Positions 9,643-19,762 of a DNA stretch of 64,000 bases are shown piece after piece. The position numbers and the translations under genes were made by a program. Source of the stretch: Candidatus Minthosoma caballi. Its GTDB lineage: Bacteria > Bacteroidota > Bacteroidia > Bacteroidales > Bacteroidaceae. The notes under the pieces were generated by a model that was given only the letters and a program-made list of their open reading frames with translations, was not told the DNA's origin and did not search any database. How positions within the stretch are numbered: position 1 is the first letter of the stretch; each line of letters begins with the position of its first letter. The stretch covers positions 1-64,000 of the forward strand of contig JAGHVC010000155.1 in assembly GCA_018064505.1 (NCBI GenBank), read 5' to 3'.

Positions 9643-9834
9643 AAGCCCCCTAACCCCCGAAGGGGGAAGCCATGCGGAATGCAGGTAATTAAATATGTGC
9701 TATGTTGGTGTTATCTATAGGCGACACCAAAGAATGACTTTTCAAGGGGATAATAACACAATTCACAAACACAAAATAATGTCATCCGCCCCCACAATCC
9801 GGATGGCACGCCCCCTTCGGGGGACGGGGGGCTT
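9643..9834. repeat. Nested palindromic intergenic element, copy 2 (near-identical to copy 1)
   Basis: Same arms and nearly identical interior as 9089-9280. Confidence 0.9.
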
Positions 9835-9838
9835 CATT

Positions 9839-11152
9839 ATGAAAAAATCATATTATGCCAAAATTGCTTTGGCTACGATTGCTTTATGCACACCATTAAT
9901 CGCTCATGCGGTGGAATCTGCACAGCCGATGGTTGAGGCTCCTGTGGATACAGTTAACGGTCTTGATACTCTTTGGGTATTGCTCGGCGCAATGCTCGTG
10001 TTCTGGATGCAGCCAGGTTTTGCCCTCGTAGAGGCAGGCATGACTCGTCGCAAGAATACTTCTAACATCTTGATGAAGAACTTCTGCGACTTCATGATTG
10101 GAACAGTTCTATTCTGGCTTGTAGGTTTCGGCATCATGTATGGCACAGGAAATGATTTTATTGCATGGGAGGGTTTCTGCTGGATCGGTGAAGACAGCAA
10201 TGTTCCTGCCGAGGCTACTTTCATCTTCCAGACAGTATTCTGTGCCACAACAGCAACAATTGTTTCTGGTGCAATGGCAGAGCGCACAAAGTTCTCAATG
10301 TATGTAATTTACTCCCTCCTCATCTCGCTCTTCATTTATCCAATTGAAGGACACTGGAGCTGGGGTGGTGGCTGGCTTTCAGAGATGGGATTCCATGACT
10401 TTGCAGGATCAACAGTGGTACATGCTTGCGGTGGTGCACTTGCTCTTGCTGGTGCAATGATTCTTGGCCCTCGTCGCGGAAAGTACGATAAGAATGGCAA
10501 CAGCAAGGCTATTCCTGGACACTCTCTCACTCTTGCTGCTCTTGGTGTATTCATCCTTTGGTTGGGATGGTTTGGTTTCAACCCTTGCTCAACCGTAGCT
10601 GCTACAGGTTATGCAAATGCTGTAAGCATGTCTCATGTATTTGTGACAACAAACATGGCGGCTGCAACAGGTGGCATAGGAGCTCTCGTCTATACATGGA
10701 TTATAGACGGAAAGCCTTCTCTGTCAATGGTTTGCAATGGCGTGCTTGCAGGTTTAGTTGGTATCACTGCTGGTTGTGACTGTGTTGACATTTGGGCAGC
10801 AGCTCTCATCGGATTTGTTGTTTCAATTGTGATGTGTCTCTCAGTTAACTTCATTGATAAGGTGCTCAAGATTGACGATCCTGTTGGTGCTGTCAGTGTT
10901 CACGGCGTGGGCGGTATTCTCGGCACTCTTGCCACAGGCATTTTCTGCAACCCAGAAGTGAATGGGGTAGAGGATTGCACATTCGGTGTTCAGGCTCTCG
11001 GCACATTTGCAGTTGTTGGTTACGCATTCGTAGTAGGTTACGCAATGTTCTGGATAATCAAGAAAGTGCATGGACTTCGTGTTCCTGCTCGTATCGAGGA
11101 TGAAGGTCTTGATATTTACGAGCATGGTGAGGCATGCTACAATAATCAGTAA
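9839..11152 (+). CDS. amt: Ammonium transporter
   Basis: Start MKKSYYAKIALATIAL; VLLGAMLVFWMQPGFALVEAGMTRRKNTSNILMKN and GGWLSEMGFHDFAGSTVVHACGGALALAGA. Confidence 0.93.
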   Translation: MKKSYYAKIALATIALCTPLIAHAVESAQPMVEAPVDTVNGLDTLWVLLGAMLVFWMQPGFALVEAGMTRRKNTSNILMKNFCDFMIGTVLFWLVGFGIMYGTGNDFIAWEGFCWIGEDSNVPAEATFIFQTVFCATTATIVSGAMAERTKFSMYVIYSLLISLFIYPIEGHWSWGGGWLSEMGFHDFAGSTVVHACGGALALAGAMILGPRRGKYDKNGNSKAIPGHSLTLAALGVFILWLGWFGFNPCSTVAATGYANAVSMSHVFVTTNMAAATGGIGALVYTWIIDGKPSLSMVCNGVLAGLVGITAGCDCVDIWAAALIGFVVSIVMCLSVNFIDKVLKIDDPVGAVSVHGVGGILGTLATGIFCNPEVNGVEDCTFGVQALGTFAVVGYAFVVGYAMFWIIKKVHGLRVPARIEDEGLDIYEHGEACYNNQ

Positions 11153-11405
11153 TTTTTATTGGCTACAAATATTATTATTGTTGATTTTGTGGCAACCTGT
11201 CGTGATGATGGGTTGTCACTTTTGTTTTAATGATGGTGATGCAGACATTATGATAGAAAAAGGGAGGCAATGATGCACAAAAGAGAACGATTATAATGCT
11301 AAAATAGCTTACTTTGCATTATTATAATAATTTTGTTTGCTAACTTATTTGCTTATATAAAAATAATGTACGATATTTGTCGGTGATTTTGACAAAAACA
11401 GAAAA

Positions 11406-12299
11406 ATGAAAGGAATAGTATTAGCAGGCGGCAGCGGCACACGCCTCTACCCAATTACAAAAGGAGTGAGCAAACAGCTTATTCCGATTTATGACAAACC
11501 GATGGTGTACTACCCAATAAGCGTGCTTATGCTTGCGGGTATTCGTGACATCCTCATTATCTCAACTCCTCACGACTTGCCGGGCTTCAAGCGTTTGCTC
11601 GGCGACGGCAGTGACTACGGAGTGCATTTTGAGTATGCAGAGCAGCCTTCGCCAGACGGATTGGCTCAGGCTTTCATCATTGGCGAGAAGTTTGTGGGTA
11701 ACGACGATGTTTGTCTCGTGCTTGGTGACAATATTTTCCACGGCCGAGGATTCACAGGAATGCTGAAGCAGTGTGTGGAGGATGCTAAGAACGGCAAGGC
11801 AAGCGTGTTTGGCTACTGGGTGAATGACCCAGAACGCTACGGAGTGGCTGAGTTCGACAAGGAAGGCAACTGTCTTTCTATCGAGGAAAAGCCAAAGGAG
11901 CCAAAGAGCAATTATGCTGTAGTGGGTCTTTATTTCTATCCAAATAAGGTGGTGGAAGTGGCTAAGAACATCAAGCCATCCCCACGAGGAGAATTGGAGA
12001 TTACTACTGTCAACCAGGAGTTCTTGCAGGAAAAGAACCTGAAGGTGCAGTTGCTTGGACGAGGCTTTGCATGGCTTGATACAGGCACTCACGACTCAAT
12101 GTCTGAGGCTTCTACTTTCATTGAAGTACTTGAGAAGCGTACAGGATTGAAGATTGCTTGTCTCGAAGGTATTGCGTACCATCAGGGATGGATCACTACT
12201 GAAAAGCTTCGCGAGTTGGCTCAGCCAATGATTAAGAATCAGTATGGCCAGTATCTGCAGAAGCTTGCCGACACAAAGTATTTTGGTGAAGTTAAATAA
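11406..12299 (+). CDS. rfbA: Glucose-1-phosphate thymidylyltransferase
   Basis: [54 protein letters not shown]. Confidence 0.95.
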   Translation: MKGIVLAGGSGTRLYPITKGVSKQLIPIYDKPMVYYPISVLMLAGIRDILIISTPHDLPGFKRLLGDGSDYGVHFEYAEQPSPDGLAQAFIIGEKFVGNDDVCLVLGDNIFHGRGFTGMLKQCVEDAKNGKASVFGYWVNDPERYGVAEFDKEGNCLSIEEKPKEPKSNYAVVGLYFYPNKVVEVAKNIKPSPRGELEITTVNQEFLQEKNLKVQLLGRGFAWLDTGTHDSMSEASTFIEVLEKRTGLKIACLEGIAYHQGWITTEKLRELAQPMIKNQYGQYLQKLADTKYFGEVK

Positions 12300-12315
12300 A
12301 TTAATAAACAGAAAA

Positions 12316-12924
12316 ATGAAAAAGATTTGTACTTGGATTGTTTGCCTTTTGGCAACAATGACAACTATGACTTTCAGCTCTTGCACCGTGGATGAAGATA
12401 CACACGAGGCAATGATGCTCTCTGGTCAGTGGACAGGAGATTTCGGTATGTTCTATGAAATTCAGGACAGATGGGGAAACTGGCATCGTTTTGATTCTTA
12501 CGATACTGACCTCGTTTTCTATCCAGATTATGACTATGCGACTCATGGAACAGGTAAGCAGGTTGACTACTATCGCGAAGGTCCTTATGCTTATCAGTAT
12601 TACTACTTTGATTGGTCAGTGCGCAATGGTGTAGTGTACCTTACTTACCCATACGACCCAGAGCTCAACACTGCAATCTACAACTATTCAATGAACCACG
12701 ATTATTTCTCTGGTCGCTTTGATGGTTCGTCGAGCACTTTCCGTCTGAGGAAGTTGGTTGATTACTACAACTGGGATTACTACCATGGTAACTACATGTA
12801 CGACCCATGTTACGATTACTACTATGACTATTATGACTTCTATGCTAAGCAGCGTGATGGAGGCAATACAGAAAATGCTCCAGCTCCAGAGATTAGACGC
12901 GGAAATCGCTTCAGCAACAAGTAA
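12316..12924 (+). CDS. Tyrosine-rich lipoprotein of unknown function
   Basis: Lipobox MTFSSC; tail DYYNWDYYHGNYMYDPCYDYYYDYYDFY. Confidence 0.75.
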   Translation: MKKICTWIVCLLATMTTMTFSSCTVDEDTHEAMMLSGQWTGDFGMFYEIQDRWGNWHRFDSYDTDLVFYPDYDYATHGTGKQVDYYREGPYAYQYYYFDWSVRNGVVYLTYPYDPELNTAIYNYSMNHDYFSGRFDGSSSTFRLRKLVDYYNWDYYHGNYMYDPCYDYYYDYYDFYAKQRDGGNTENAPAPEIRRGNRFSNK

Positions 12925-12969
12925 TGCATGATAATATAAGGAAGAAATCCATTCGAGTAGAATAATATG

Positions 12970-13002
12970 AACCCCGAAAGTTAGAAAACTTTCGGGGTTT
13001 TA
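12970..13002 (+). terminator. Rho-independent terminator
   Basis: AACCCCGAAAGTTagaAAACTTTCGGGGTTTT. Confidence 0.85.
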
Positions 13003-13026
13003 TTATGTTGCCATCAGAAGCGTAGG

Positions 13027-13128
13027 TGTCAACTTTTTTTGTGCTAACTGCGGAGCGCTGTCAACTAAATCAAGACGCATTCAAGGCAAGTGTCAACCTG
13101 AGCAGTATTAACTAACGAATGTGTCAAC
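13027..13128. repeat. Phased TGTCAAC repeat cluster
   Basis: TGTCAAC at 13027, 13059, 13091, 13122 (spacings 32, 32, 31). Confidence 0.75.
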
Positions 13129-13309
13129 TAAAATCAGTACTATTCCACTCTTTATCCACTCTTCATCCTTGTAATGGAGTGAATATCAGCACATTTGCCC
13201 CTGTCGATGAAGAGTGAAGAGTGTTTTTAAATTCGCTACGGTTCACTCATGCTTTGTTGTACGGACCACGGGTTCCAGCATGAGTTTCTAAAGCTTCGCC
13301 TTATGTTGC

Positions 13310-14065
13310 CTATTTCTGGAACTCAAGACCAAGATACATGCCCTTGTAGTTGCTGAGAAGAGATGAGACAGTAGCCATCTGGCTTGAATAAGCGCTTGCT
13401 TTTGTGGCAATTGTGCTGACTACATCAAGAAGCTTGTCTGCTTTCATTGCCAATTGAATCTTTTTGTTAAGTGCGTCGTACTTAACATTTGCGCGTGCAG
13501 TTTTTCCGTTTTTGAAAGTGAAGACCACATCTGTGCCATCTATAGCGTATGTTCCTCCCTGTGATTTGTTGCCAATGTTGAAGGCAAAAGTCTTGTCTTC
13601 GTTGAATGTGATAGTCATCTTTCCAGGCTTGATGCCAGCTTTTGTGAGAGCTGTGTTAAGCTTTTTCTGTATTTTTTCTGAAGCAGCAGCTCCTCCCACT
13701 TTGCTGAGAATATCCTCGCTTTCAAATGCTACGCAAGGCTGAGTGTAGTTCCAGGTACCAATAAGTGTGGATTCTTTTATTTTGCTGGTACCCAAAAGGT
13801 TGCCTACTATATTCGTGATTTCGTTAACTTTGTCTGACTTTCCAGTGAGCCCGCCGAGCACTCCTGATAATATTGAGCCCGCCGAGGCAGTTGCTGCCGA
13901 GCTATTCGCAGGTTTTGAAACGGTGCTGTCTGCTGCTGTTGTTCCAGATGTTTTTGTTAGAATATTTTTAAGTCCGCCGAGGATGTCGGCCTGTGCATTT
14001 GCTGCCATTGGAGCAGTTGCCATTGCGATTGCCATGAATGCAATCTTGATGAAATTCTTTGTCAT
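13310..14065 (-). CDS. DUF4923-like secreted protein
   Basis: Signal peptide, GSILSGVLGGLTGKSD...LIGTWNYTQPCVAFESEDILSKVGGAAASEKI. Confidence 0.7.
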   Translation of the reverse strand: MTKNFIKIAFMAIAMATAPMAANAQADILGGLKNILTKTSGTTAADSTVSKPANSSAATASAGSILSGVLGGLTGKSDKVNEITNIVGNLLGTSKIKESTLIGTWNYTQPCVAFESEDILSKVGGAAASEKIQKKLNTALTKAGIKPGKMTITFNEDKTFAFNIGNKSQGGTYAIDGTDVVFTFKNGKTARANVKYDALNKKIQLAMKADKLLDVVSTIATKASAYSSQMATVSSLLSNYKGMYLGLEFQK

Positions 14066-14277
14066 TATTGTTTGTCTTTTTATGTTTATTAGCTTTGAAA
14101 AATATACTTAGAATATTGTGTTTTATGATTCTCGCGGCAAAAGTACTCAACATTGCTGACAATGGCAATTATTTTTATTAAATATGTTTGTGTTTTCACT
14201 ATTTTTAATCTATCTTTGCAAAGAAATTATAAAGAATGTACATTTAATAAAGCATTGGAGGGCTTAAAGGAAAAAAG

Positions 14278-14580
14278 ATGAAGCATAGTATTTTTCATTG
14301 GATTTTCAAGCTGAAGTATGTGTTTGCGTTGGCAGTATTTGTCGGCGTTATTGGCTTTGTGGGCGAGAGCAGCATAGTCAATCGCATTGGTCAGCAGCAG
14401 GAAATCAGCAGATTAAAGGGTGAAATAGCTGCACAGGATCGCAGGTTTAAAAGCGATCGAGAAAAGCTGAATAGTTTGAAGCACGATCATGAAGCTGTGA
14501 AAGAAGTGGCTCGTGAGCGTTATTACATGAAGACCGTAAACGAGGATATTTTCATTATTGAAGACGACGAAGATGAATAA
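14278..14580 (+). CDS. FtsB/DivIC-family septum formation initiator
   Basis: One TM plus coiled-coil QQEISRLKGEIAAQDRRFKSDREKLNSLKHDHEAVKEVARERYYMKTVNEDIF. Confidence 0.85.
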   Translation: MKHSIFHWIFKLKYVFALAVFVGVIGFVGESSIVNRIGQQQEISRLKGEIAAQDRRFKSDREKLNSLKHDHEAVKEVARERYYMKTVNEDIFIIEDDEDE

Positions 14581-14965
14581 CAAAGAGAAGCTGCTAGGTG
14601 TAATTGAAATGGTCGGAGAGACGCTCGTGGTGATTGCAGCTGCTGCATGGATTGTTGCGAAAGACATTGCGGCAATTGTATTTGCCGTTGGCACTGTTGT
14701 GTTTGTAGTTGGTAGGTTTTTCCAGACACCATCCTACGCAAAATATTCTACAACAGATCCAAAAGAATTGACTCTTCGCCGACTTCATCACCAGAGAGTT
14801 TTCGGCGCGGTTGCTTTGGTGCTTACTGCTGCCATCATGAACATGCCTGCAGGTTTTTATTTCGGAGTGTGGATGGGCGGTTCAAGCTGGCTGTTGCTCT
14901 TTGTGATGTTTGTGGTGATAGAGGTGTACACCGTGTTTCGCATTTCTTCTGTCGATAAGGGTTAA
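14573..14965 (+). CDS. Small membrane protein, overlaps preceding stop
   Basis: MNNKEKLLGVIEMVGETLVVIAAAAWIVAKD..., several TM segments. Confidence 0.65.
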   Translation: MNNKEKLLGVIEMVGETLVVIAAAAWIVAKDIAAIVFAVGTVVFVVGRFFQTPSYAKYSTTDPKELTLRRLHHQRVFGAVALVLTAAIMNMPAGFYFGVWMGGSSWLLLFVMFVVIEVYTVFRISSVDKG

Positions 14966-15133
14966 AAAAGCATAATAATCAGTGGCATGTTGCTTTTTTT
15001 CTCTTTATATTTCAGTTATTTGCAATAAATAGCTAACTTTGTGGCGAAAATAAAATCAGATAGTTTAATAAATCAGAATATAATAAGAATGTGAATGCGT
15101 CTGGGTGACGCAGAATTATACTAAAATTATTTT

Positions 15134-16480
15134 ATGGAACTGGATGCACTTACGGCTGTGTCTCCTATCGACGGCCGTTACAGAAGCAAGACTCAGGACT
15201 TGGCTTCGTATTTTTCAGAGTATGCACTTATTAAGTATCGTGTCAGAGTGGAAATTGAGTATTTCATCACTCTTTGCGAACTTCCCCTCCCACAGTTGAA
15301 GAGTTTTGACAAGAACCTCTTCGAGCAGTTGCGTGATATCTATCGCAATTTCTCAGAGAAGGATGCACAGCGTGTGAAGGACATCGAGAAGGTTACTAAC
15401 CACGATGTTAAGGCTGTGGAGTACTTCATTAAGGAAGAGCTTGACAAAATTGGCAATTTCGACGAATACAAGGAATTCATTCATTTTGGTCTCACAAGCC
15501 AGGATATCAACAATACAAGCGTGCCGCTTTCAGTGAAGGACGCACTCAGTGAAGTGTTCTACCCACAGGTGGAAGAGCTCATTGCACAGTTGAAAGAGTA
15601 TGCTGATGAGTGGGCTAACATCCCAATGCTTGCTAAGACTCATGGCCAGCCAGCATCGCCAACTCGCCTCGGAAAGGAGGTTATGGTGTATGTGTACCGT
15701 CTCACAGAGCAGCTTGAGCAGCTTAAGGCTTGCAAGATTACAGCTAAGTTTGGCGGCGCTACAGGCAACTACAATGCTCATCATATTGCATACCCAGAGT
15801 ATGACTGGAAAGCATTTGGAAACAAGTTCGTGAGCGAGAAACTTGGTCTTGAGCGCGAGCAGTGGACAACTCAGATTAGCAACTATGACAATCTTGGTGC
15901 AATCTTCGATGCAATGAAGCGCATCAATACAATCATCATCGACCTTGACCGCGACTTCTGGATGTATGTTTCAATGGAATACTTCAAGCAGAAGATCAAG
16001 GCAGGAGAGGTTGGGTCATCTGCAATGCCTCATAAGGTAAACCCAATCGACTTCGAGAACTCAGAGGGCAACCTCGGAATGGCAAATGCTATTCTTGCAT
16101 TCCTCAGTCAGAAGCTTCCTGTTAGCCGCTTGCAGCGTGACCTTACAGACTCAACAGTGCTTCGCAATGTAGGCGTTCCAATGGGTCACATGGTAATATC
16201 AATCCAGAGCACACTGAAGGGACTTCGCAAGCTTCTCCTCAATGAGGCTGCTATCAATCGCGACCTTGACAACTGCTGGGCAGTATGTGCAGAAGGTATT
16301 CAGACAATCCTTCGCCGTGAAGCTTACCCACACCCATACGAGGCTCTAAAGGCGCTTACTCGCACAAATGCAGCAATCACTGCAGAAAGCATCAGCAATT
16401 TCATCGACGGCCTCGAAGTGAGCGACAGTGTTAAAGCAGAGCTTCGTGCCATCACTCCACACACTTATACTGGTGTGTAA
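15134..16480 (+). CDS. purB: Adenylosuccinate lyase
   Basis: MELDALTAVSPIDGRYRSKTQDLASYFSEYALIKYRVRVEIEYFI; GSSAMPHKVNPIDFENSEGNLGMANA. Confidence 0.96.
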   Translation: MELDALTAVSPIDGRYRSKTQDLASYFSEYALIKYRVRVEIEYFITLCELPLPQLKSFDKNLFEQLRDIYRNFSEKDAQRVKDIEKVTNHDVKAVEYFIKEELDKIGNFDEYKEFIHFGLTSQDINNTSVPLSVKDALSEVFYPQVEELIAQLKEYADEWANIPMLAKTHGQPASPTRLGKEVMVYVYRLTEQLEQLKACKITAKFGGATGNYNAHHIAYPEYDWKAFGNKFVSEKLGLEREQWTTQISNYDNLGAIFDAMKRINTIIIDLDRDFWMYVSMEYFKQKIKAGEVGSSAMPHKVNPIDFENSEGNLGMANAILAFLSQKLPVSRLQRDLTDSTVLRNVGVPMGHMVISIQSTLKGLRKLLLNEAAINRDLDNCWAVCAEGIQTILRREAYPHPYEALKALTRTNAAITAESISNFIDGLEVSDSVKAELRAITPHTYTGV

Positions 16481-16634
16481 TTCAGAAAAAGAAACAAAAA
16501 ACAGTGATAAAAATATAAGTGTATATAGTAAAATATTAAGAACAAAAGAGACTAACATATTAGACCATTTTTCTTAACATATTTATTTATATCAACTTTT
16601 TAGGATTAACTTATAAATAGCATTAAATTAGATT

Positions 16635-18062
16635 ATGTCTGAACTTGACGAATGGCAGGGCAGTGCTCCTGCATCAGAAAACACATCTGACAATGGTGGT
16701 AGCCGCGAGGGTTATCGCTCATCTTACAACCGTGAAAATAGCTTTGGCAGTCGTCCATCATACAATCGTGGCGACCGTCCGCAGCGCCCACGCTTTAATC
16801 GCAATGATCGCGCTGCATACAGTTCTAATGGCACACAGAATGAACGCGGCTTCCGCCCATCTGGCTTTGGTGCATCTTCTGATGAAGGCACACAGCAGCG
16901 TCAGGGCGGCTACCAGCAGCGTCCTTCTTACAATAACAACCGTCAGGGCGGCTACCAGCGGCGTGGTGGCTACCAGCAGGGCGGTTACCAGCAGCGTGGT
17001 GGCTATCAGCAGGGTGGTTACCAGCAGCGTGGCGGCTATCAGCAGCGTGGTGAGCAGCAGGAAAATGGTGAGTTCGAACAGCGTGGTGGCTATCAGCAGC
17101 GTGGCGGTTACCAGCAGCGCGGTGGCTATCAGCAGCGCGGTGGCTATCAGCAGCGTGGCGGCTATCAGCAGCGCGGTGGCTACCAGCAGCGTGGCGGCTA
17201 TCAGCAGGGCGGTTACCAGCAGCGTGGTGGCTATAACAACAATCGCGGTGGCGGCTTCCGTCCTCGCACAGCTGACTACAATCCAAATGCTAAGTATAGC
17301 ATGAAGAAGCAGATTGAGTATAAGGAGTACCTTGAGGATCCAGATGCACCAATCCGCTTGAACAAGTTCCTTGCTAATGCTGGTGTTTGCTCTCGTCGTG
17401 AGGCAGATCAGTTCATTCAGGCAGGCGTTGTTTCTGTAAATGGTGAGATTGTTAGCGAACTTGGCACAAAGGTGCAGCGTACAGACACTGTTCACTTCCA
17501 CGATCAGCTTGTAAGCATCGAGAAGAAAGTGTATGTAATTCTTAATAAACCAAAGGATTATGTAACAACTTCGGATGATCCACAGCAGCGCAAGACTGTT
17601 ATGGATCTCGTGAAGAACTGCTGTCGTGAGCGCATCTACCCAGTAGGTCGTCTTGACCGTAACACTACAGGTGTTCTTCTCTTCACTAATGATGGTGATC
17701 TTGCTTCAAAGCTCACTCATCCTAAGTTCTTGAAGAAGAAGATTTACCATGTTTACCTCGACAAGAACTGCACTGCAGCTGATATGAATCAGATTGCAGA
17801 AGGCATCACTCTCGAGGATGGCGACATCAAGGCTGACGCTATCAGCTATGCAAGCGACACAGACCGCAAGCAGGTTGGCATTGAGATTCACTCTGGAAAG
17901 AACCGCATCGTTCGTCGTATCTTCGAGAGCCTTGGCTACAAGGTTTGCAAGCTCGATCGCGTAATGTTTGCAGGCCTCACAAAGAAGGGCCTCAAGCGTG
18001 GTGACTGGCGATTCCTCACAGAACAGGAAGTTGCAATGCTTCACATGGGTTCGTTTGAATAA
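16635..18062 (+). CDS. RsuA/RluB-family 23S rRNA pseudouridine synthase with long GGYQQR-repeat N-terminus
   Basis: S4 domain RLNKFLANAGVCSRREADQFIQAG; VGRLDRNTTGVLLFTNDG; 18-nt repeats encoding GGYQQR at about 16905-17240. Confidence 0.92.
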   Translation: MSELDEWQGSAPASENTSDNGGSREGYRSSYNRENSFGSRPSYNRGDRPQRPRFNRNDRAAYSSNGTQNERGFRPSGFGASSDEGTQQRQGGYQQRPSYNNNRQGGYQRRGGYQQGGYQQRGGYQQGGYQQRGGYQQRGEQQENGEFEQRGGYQQRGGYQQRGGYQQRGGYQQRGGYQQRGGYQQRGGYQQGGYQQRGGYNNNRGGGFRPRTADYNPNAKYSMKKQIEYKEYLEDPDAPIRLNKFLANAGVCSRREADQFIQAGVVSVNGEIVSELGTKVQRTDTVHFHDQLVSIEKKVYVILNKPKDYVTTSDDPQQRKTVMDLVKNCCRERIYPVGRLDRNTTGVLLFTNDGDLASKLTHPKFLKKKIYHVYLDKNCTAADMNQIAEGITLEDGDIKADAISYASDTDRKQVGIEIHSGKNRIVRRIFESLGYKVCKLDRVMFAGLTKKGLKRGDWRFLTEQEVAMLHMGSFE

Positions 18063-18195
18063 AGCCCCCTAACCCCCGAAGGGGGCATCCATCCGGACAT
18101 AAAGGATGTGAGTTGCAAGTCGGGGCAAACACAAACTGAAATTAGCGCCATTTCCCCCATCCGAATGGCACGCCCCCTTCGGGGGACGGGGGGCT
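18063..18195. repeat. Nested palindromic intergenic element, copy 3 (shorter, diverged interior)
   Basis: AAGCCCCCTAACCCCCGAAGGGGG...ATGGCACGCCCCCTTCGGGGGACGGGGGGCTT between stop (18062) and ATG (18200). Confidence 0.88.
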
Positions 18196-18199
18196 TATT

Positions 18200-19621
18200 A
18201 TGAAAAGAACAAAGATTATTGATGCTCTTGCTTCTACAGAATATGGCAAAGAGATTACCGTCATGGGCTGGTGTCGCAGTCACCGTGGTAACAAGAATGT
18301 TGACTTCATTGCCCTCAACGACGGTTCAACAATCAAGAACATCCAGATTGTCGTTGACGCTGGTGTTGTGGACGAGGCTACACTGAAGCAGATTACCACC
18401 GGTTCTTGTATCGGTGTTGACGGTGTTCTCGTAGAAAGCCCAGCACAGGGTCAGGCTTCTGAGATTCAGGCAAAGAATATCACTGTCTTCGGCGGTTGCG
18501 GCAACGACTACCCAATGCAGAAGAAGGGACAGAGCTTTGAGTACATGCGTCAGCACGCTCACATGCGTCTCCGTACAAATACATTCGGTGCTGTGATGCG
18601 CATTCGCCACAACATGGCAATGGCTATCCACACTTACTTCCACGAGCACGGATACTTCTATTTCCACACTCCACTCATCACAGCTTCTGACCGTGAGGGT
18701 GCTGGTCAGATGTTCCAGGTGACAACAAAGAACCTCTACGACCTCAAGAAGGACGAGAACGGTTCTATCATCTACGACGATGACTTCTTCGGCAAGCAGA
18801 CTTCGCTCACAGTGTCTGGTCAGCTCGAAGGTGAGCTTGGTGCTACTGCTCTTGGTCAGATCTACACATTCGGTCCTACTTTCCGTGCTGAGAACTCTAA
18901 CACTCCACGCCACTTGGCAGAGTTCTGGATGGTTGAGCCAGAGGTTTGCTTCATCGAGCTTGACGACCTCATGGATCTCGAAGAGGACTTCATCAAGTAT
19001 TGCGTGCGCTGGGCACTTAAGAATTGCAAGGACGATCTCGAGTTCCTTAACAAGATGATTGACAAGGGTCTCATCGAGCGCCTTGAGTCAGTTGTCAACA
19101 CAGAGTTCGTTCGTCTTCCTTACACTAAGGGCATCGAAATTCTTCAGCAGGCAATCAAAGACGGCAAGAAGTTTGAGTTCCCATGCAACTGGGGCGACGA
19201 CCTTGCTTCTGAGCACGAGCGCTTCCTCGTTGAGGAATACTTCAAGAAGCCAGTCATCATGACCAACTACCCTAAGGCAATCAAGGCATTCTACATGAAG
19301 ATTGATGCTGAGAAGCCAATGTTTGATGGCAAGGAAATGGAAGAGACAGTACAGGGCACAGATGTGCTTTTCCCACAGATTGGCGAAATCATCGGCGGTT
19401 CTGTTCGTGAGGAAAGCTACGAGAAGCTCGTTGGAGAGATTGAGAGCCGCAACATCCCAATGAAGGATATGTGGTGGTATCTCGACACTCGCAAGTTCGG
19501 CACATGTCCTCACGGTGGTTTCGGTCTTGGATTCGAGCGCCTCATCCTCTTCGTGACAGGCATGCAGAATATTCGCGATGTGATTCCATTCCCACGCACT
19601 CCAAAGACTGCAGAATTCTAA
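18200..19621 (+). CDS. asnS: Asparaginyl-tRNA synthetase
   Basis: [32 protein letters not shown]-term [34 protein letters not shown]. Confidence 0.95.
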   Translation: MKRTKIIDALASTEYGKEITVMGWCRSHRGNKNVDFIALNDGSTIKNIQIVVDAGVVDEATLKQITTGSCIGVDGVLVESPAQGQASEIQAKNITVFGGCGNDYPMQKKGQSFEYMRQHAHMRLRTNTFGAVMRIRHNMAMAIHTYFHEHGYFYFHTPLITASDREGAGQMFQVTTKNLYDLKKDENGSIIYDDDFFGKQTSLTVSGQLEGELGATALGQIYTFGPTFRAENSNTPRHLAEFWMVEPEVCFIELDDLMDLEEDFIKYCVRWALKNCKDDLEFLNKMIDKGLIERLESVVNTEFVRLPYTKGIEILQQAIKDGKKFEFPCNWGDDLASEHERFLVEEYFKKPVIMTNYPKAIKAFYMKIDAEKPMFDGKEMEETVQGTDVLFPQIGEIIGGSVREESYEKLVGEIESRNIPMKDMWWYLDTRKFGTCPHGGFGLGFERLILFVTGMQNIRDVIPFPRTPKTAEF

Positions 19622-19687
19622 AAATAAATTGCTAAATGCTTTGCAAGTTGCGAAATTATCCGTACCTTTGCAACGCATTTAGCAAAA

Positions 19688-19762
19688 GGGCGTTTAGCTC
19701 AGCTGGTTCAGAGCATCTGCCTTACAAGCAGAGGGTCGGCGGTTCGAATCCGTCAACGCCCA
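19688..19762 (+). tRNA. tRNA-Val (anticodon TAC)
   Basis: Cloverleaf GGGCGTT..GCTCAGCTGGTTCAGAGC..TCTGC-CTTACAA-GCAGA..GGCGG-TTCGAAT-CCGTC-AACGCCC-A. Confidence 0.95.

Noticed and set aside
16905-17240. CRISPR-like periodicity
   Set aside because: Period is 18 bp, in-frame and coding GGYQQR; no spacers.
16758-17501. 247-aa minus-strand ORF over the GGYQQR repeats
   Set aside because: Repeat-derived open frame (ATLLIATALL...), artefact of the 18-bp repeat.
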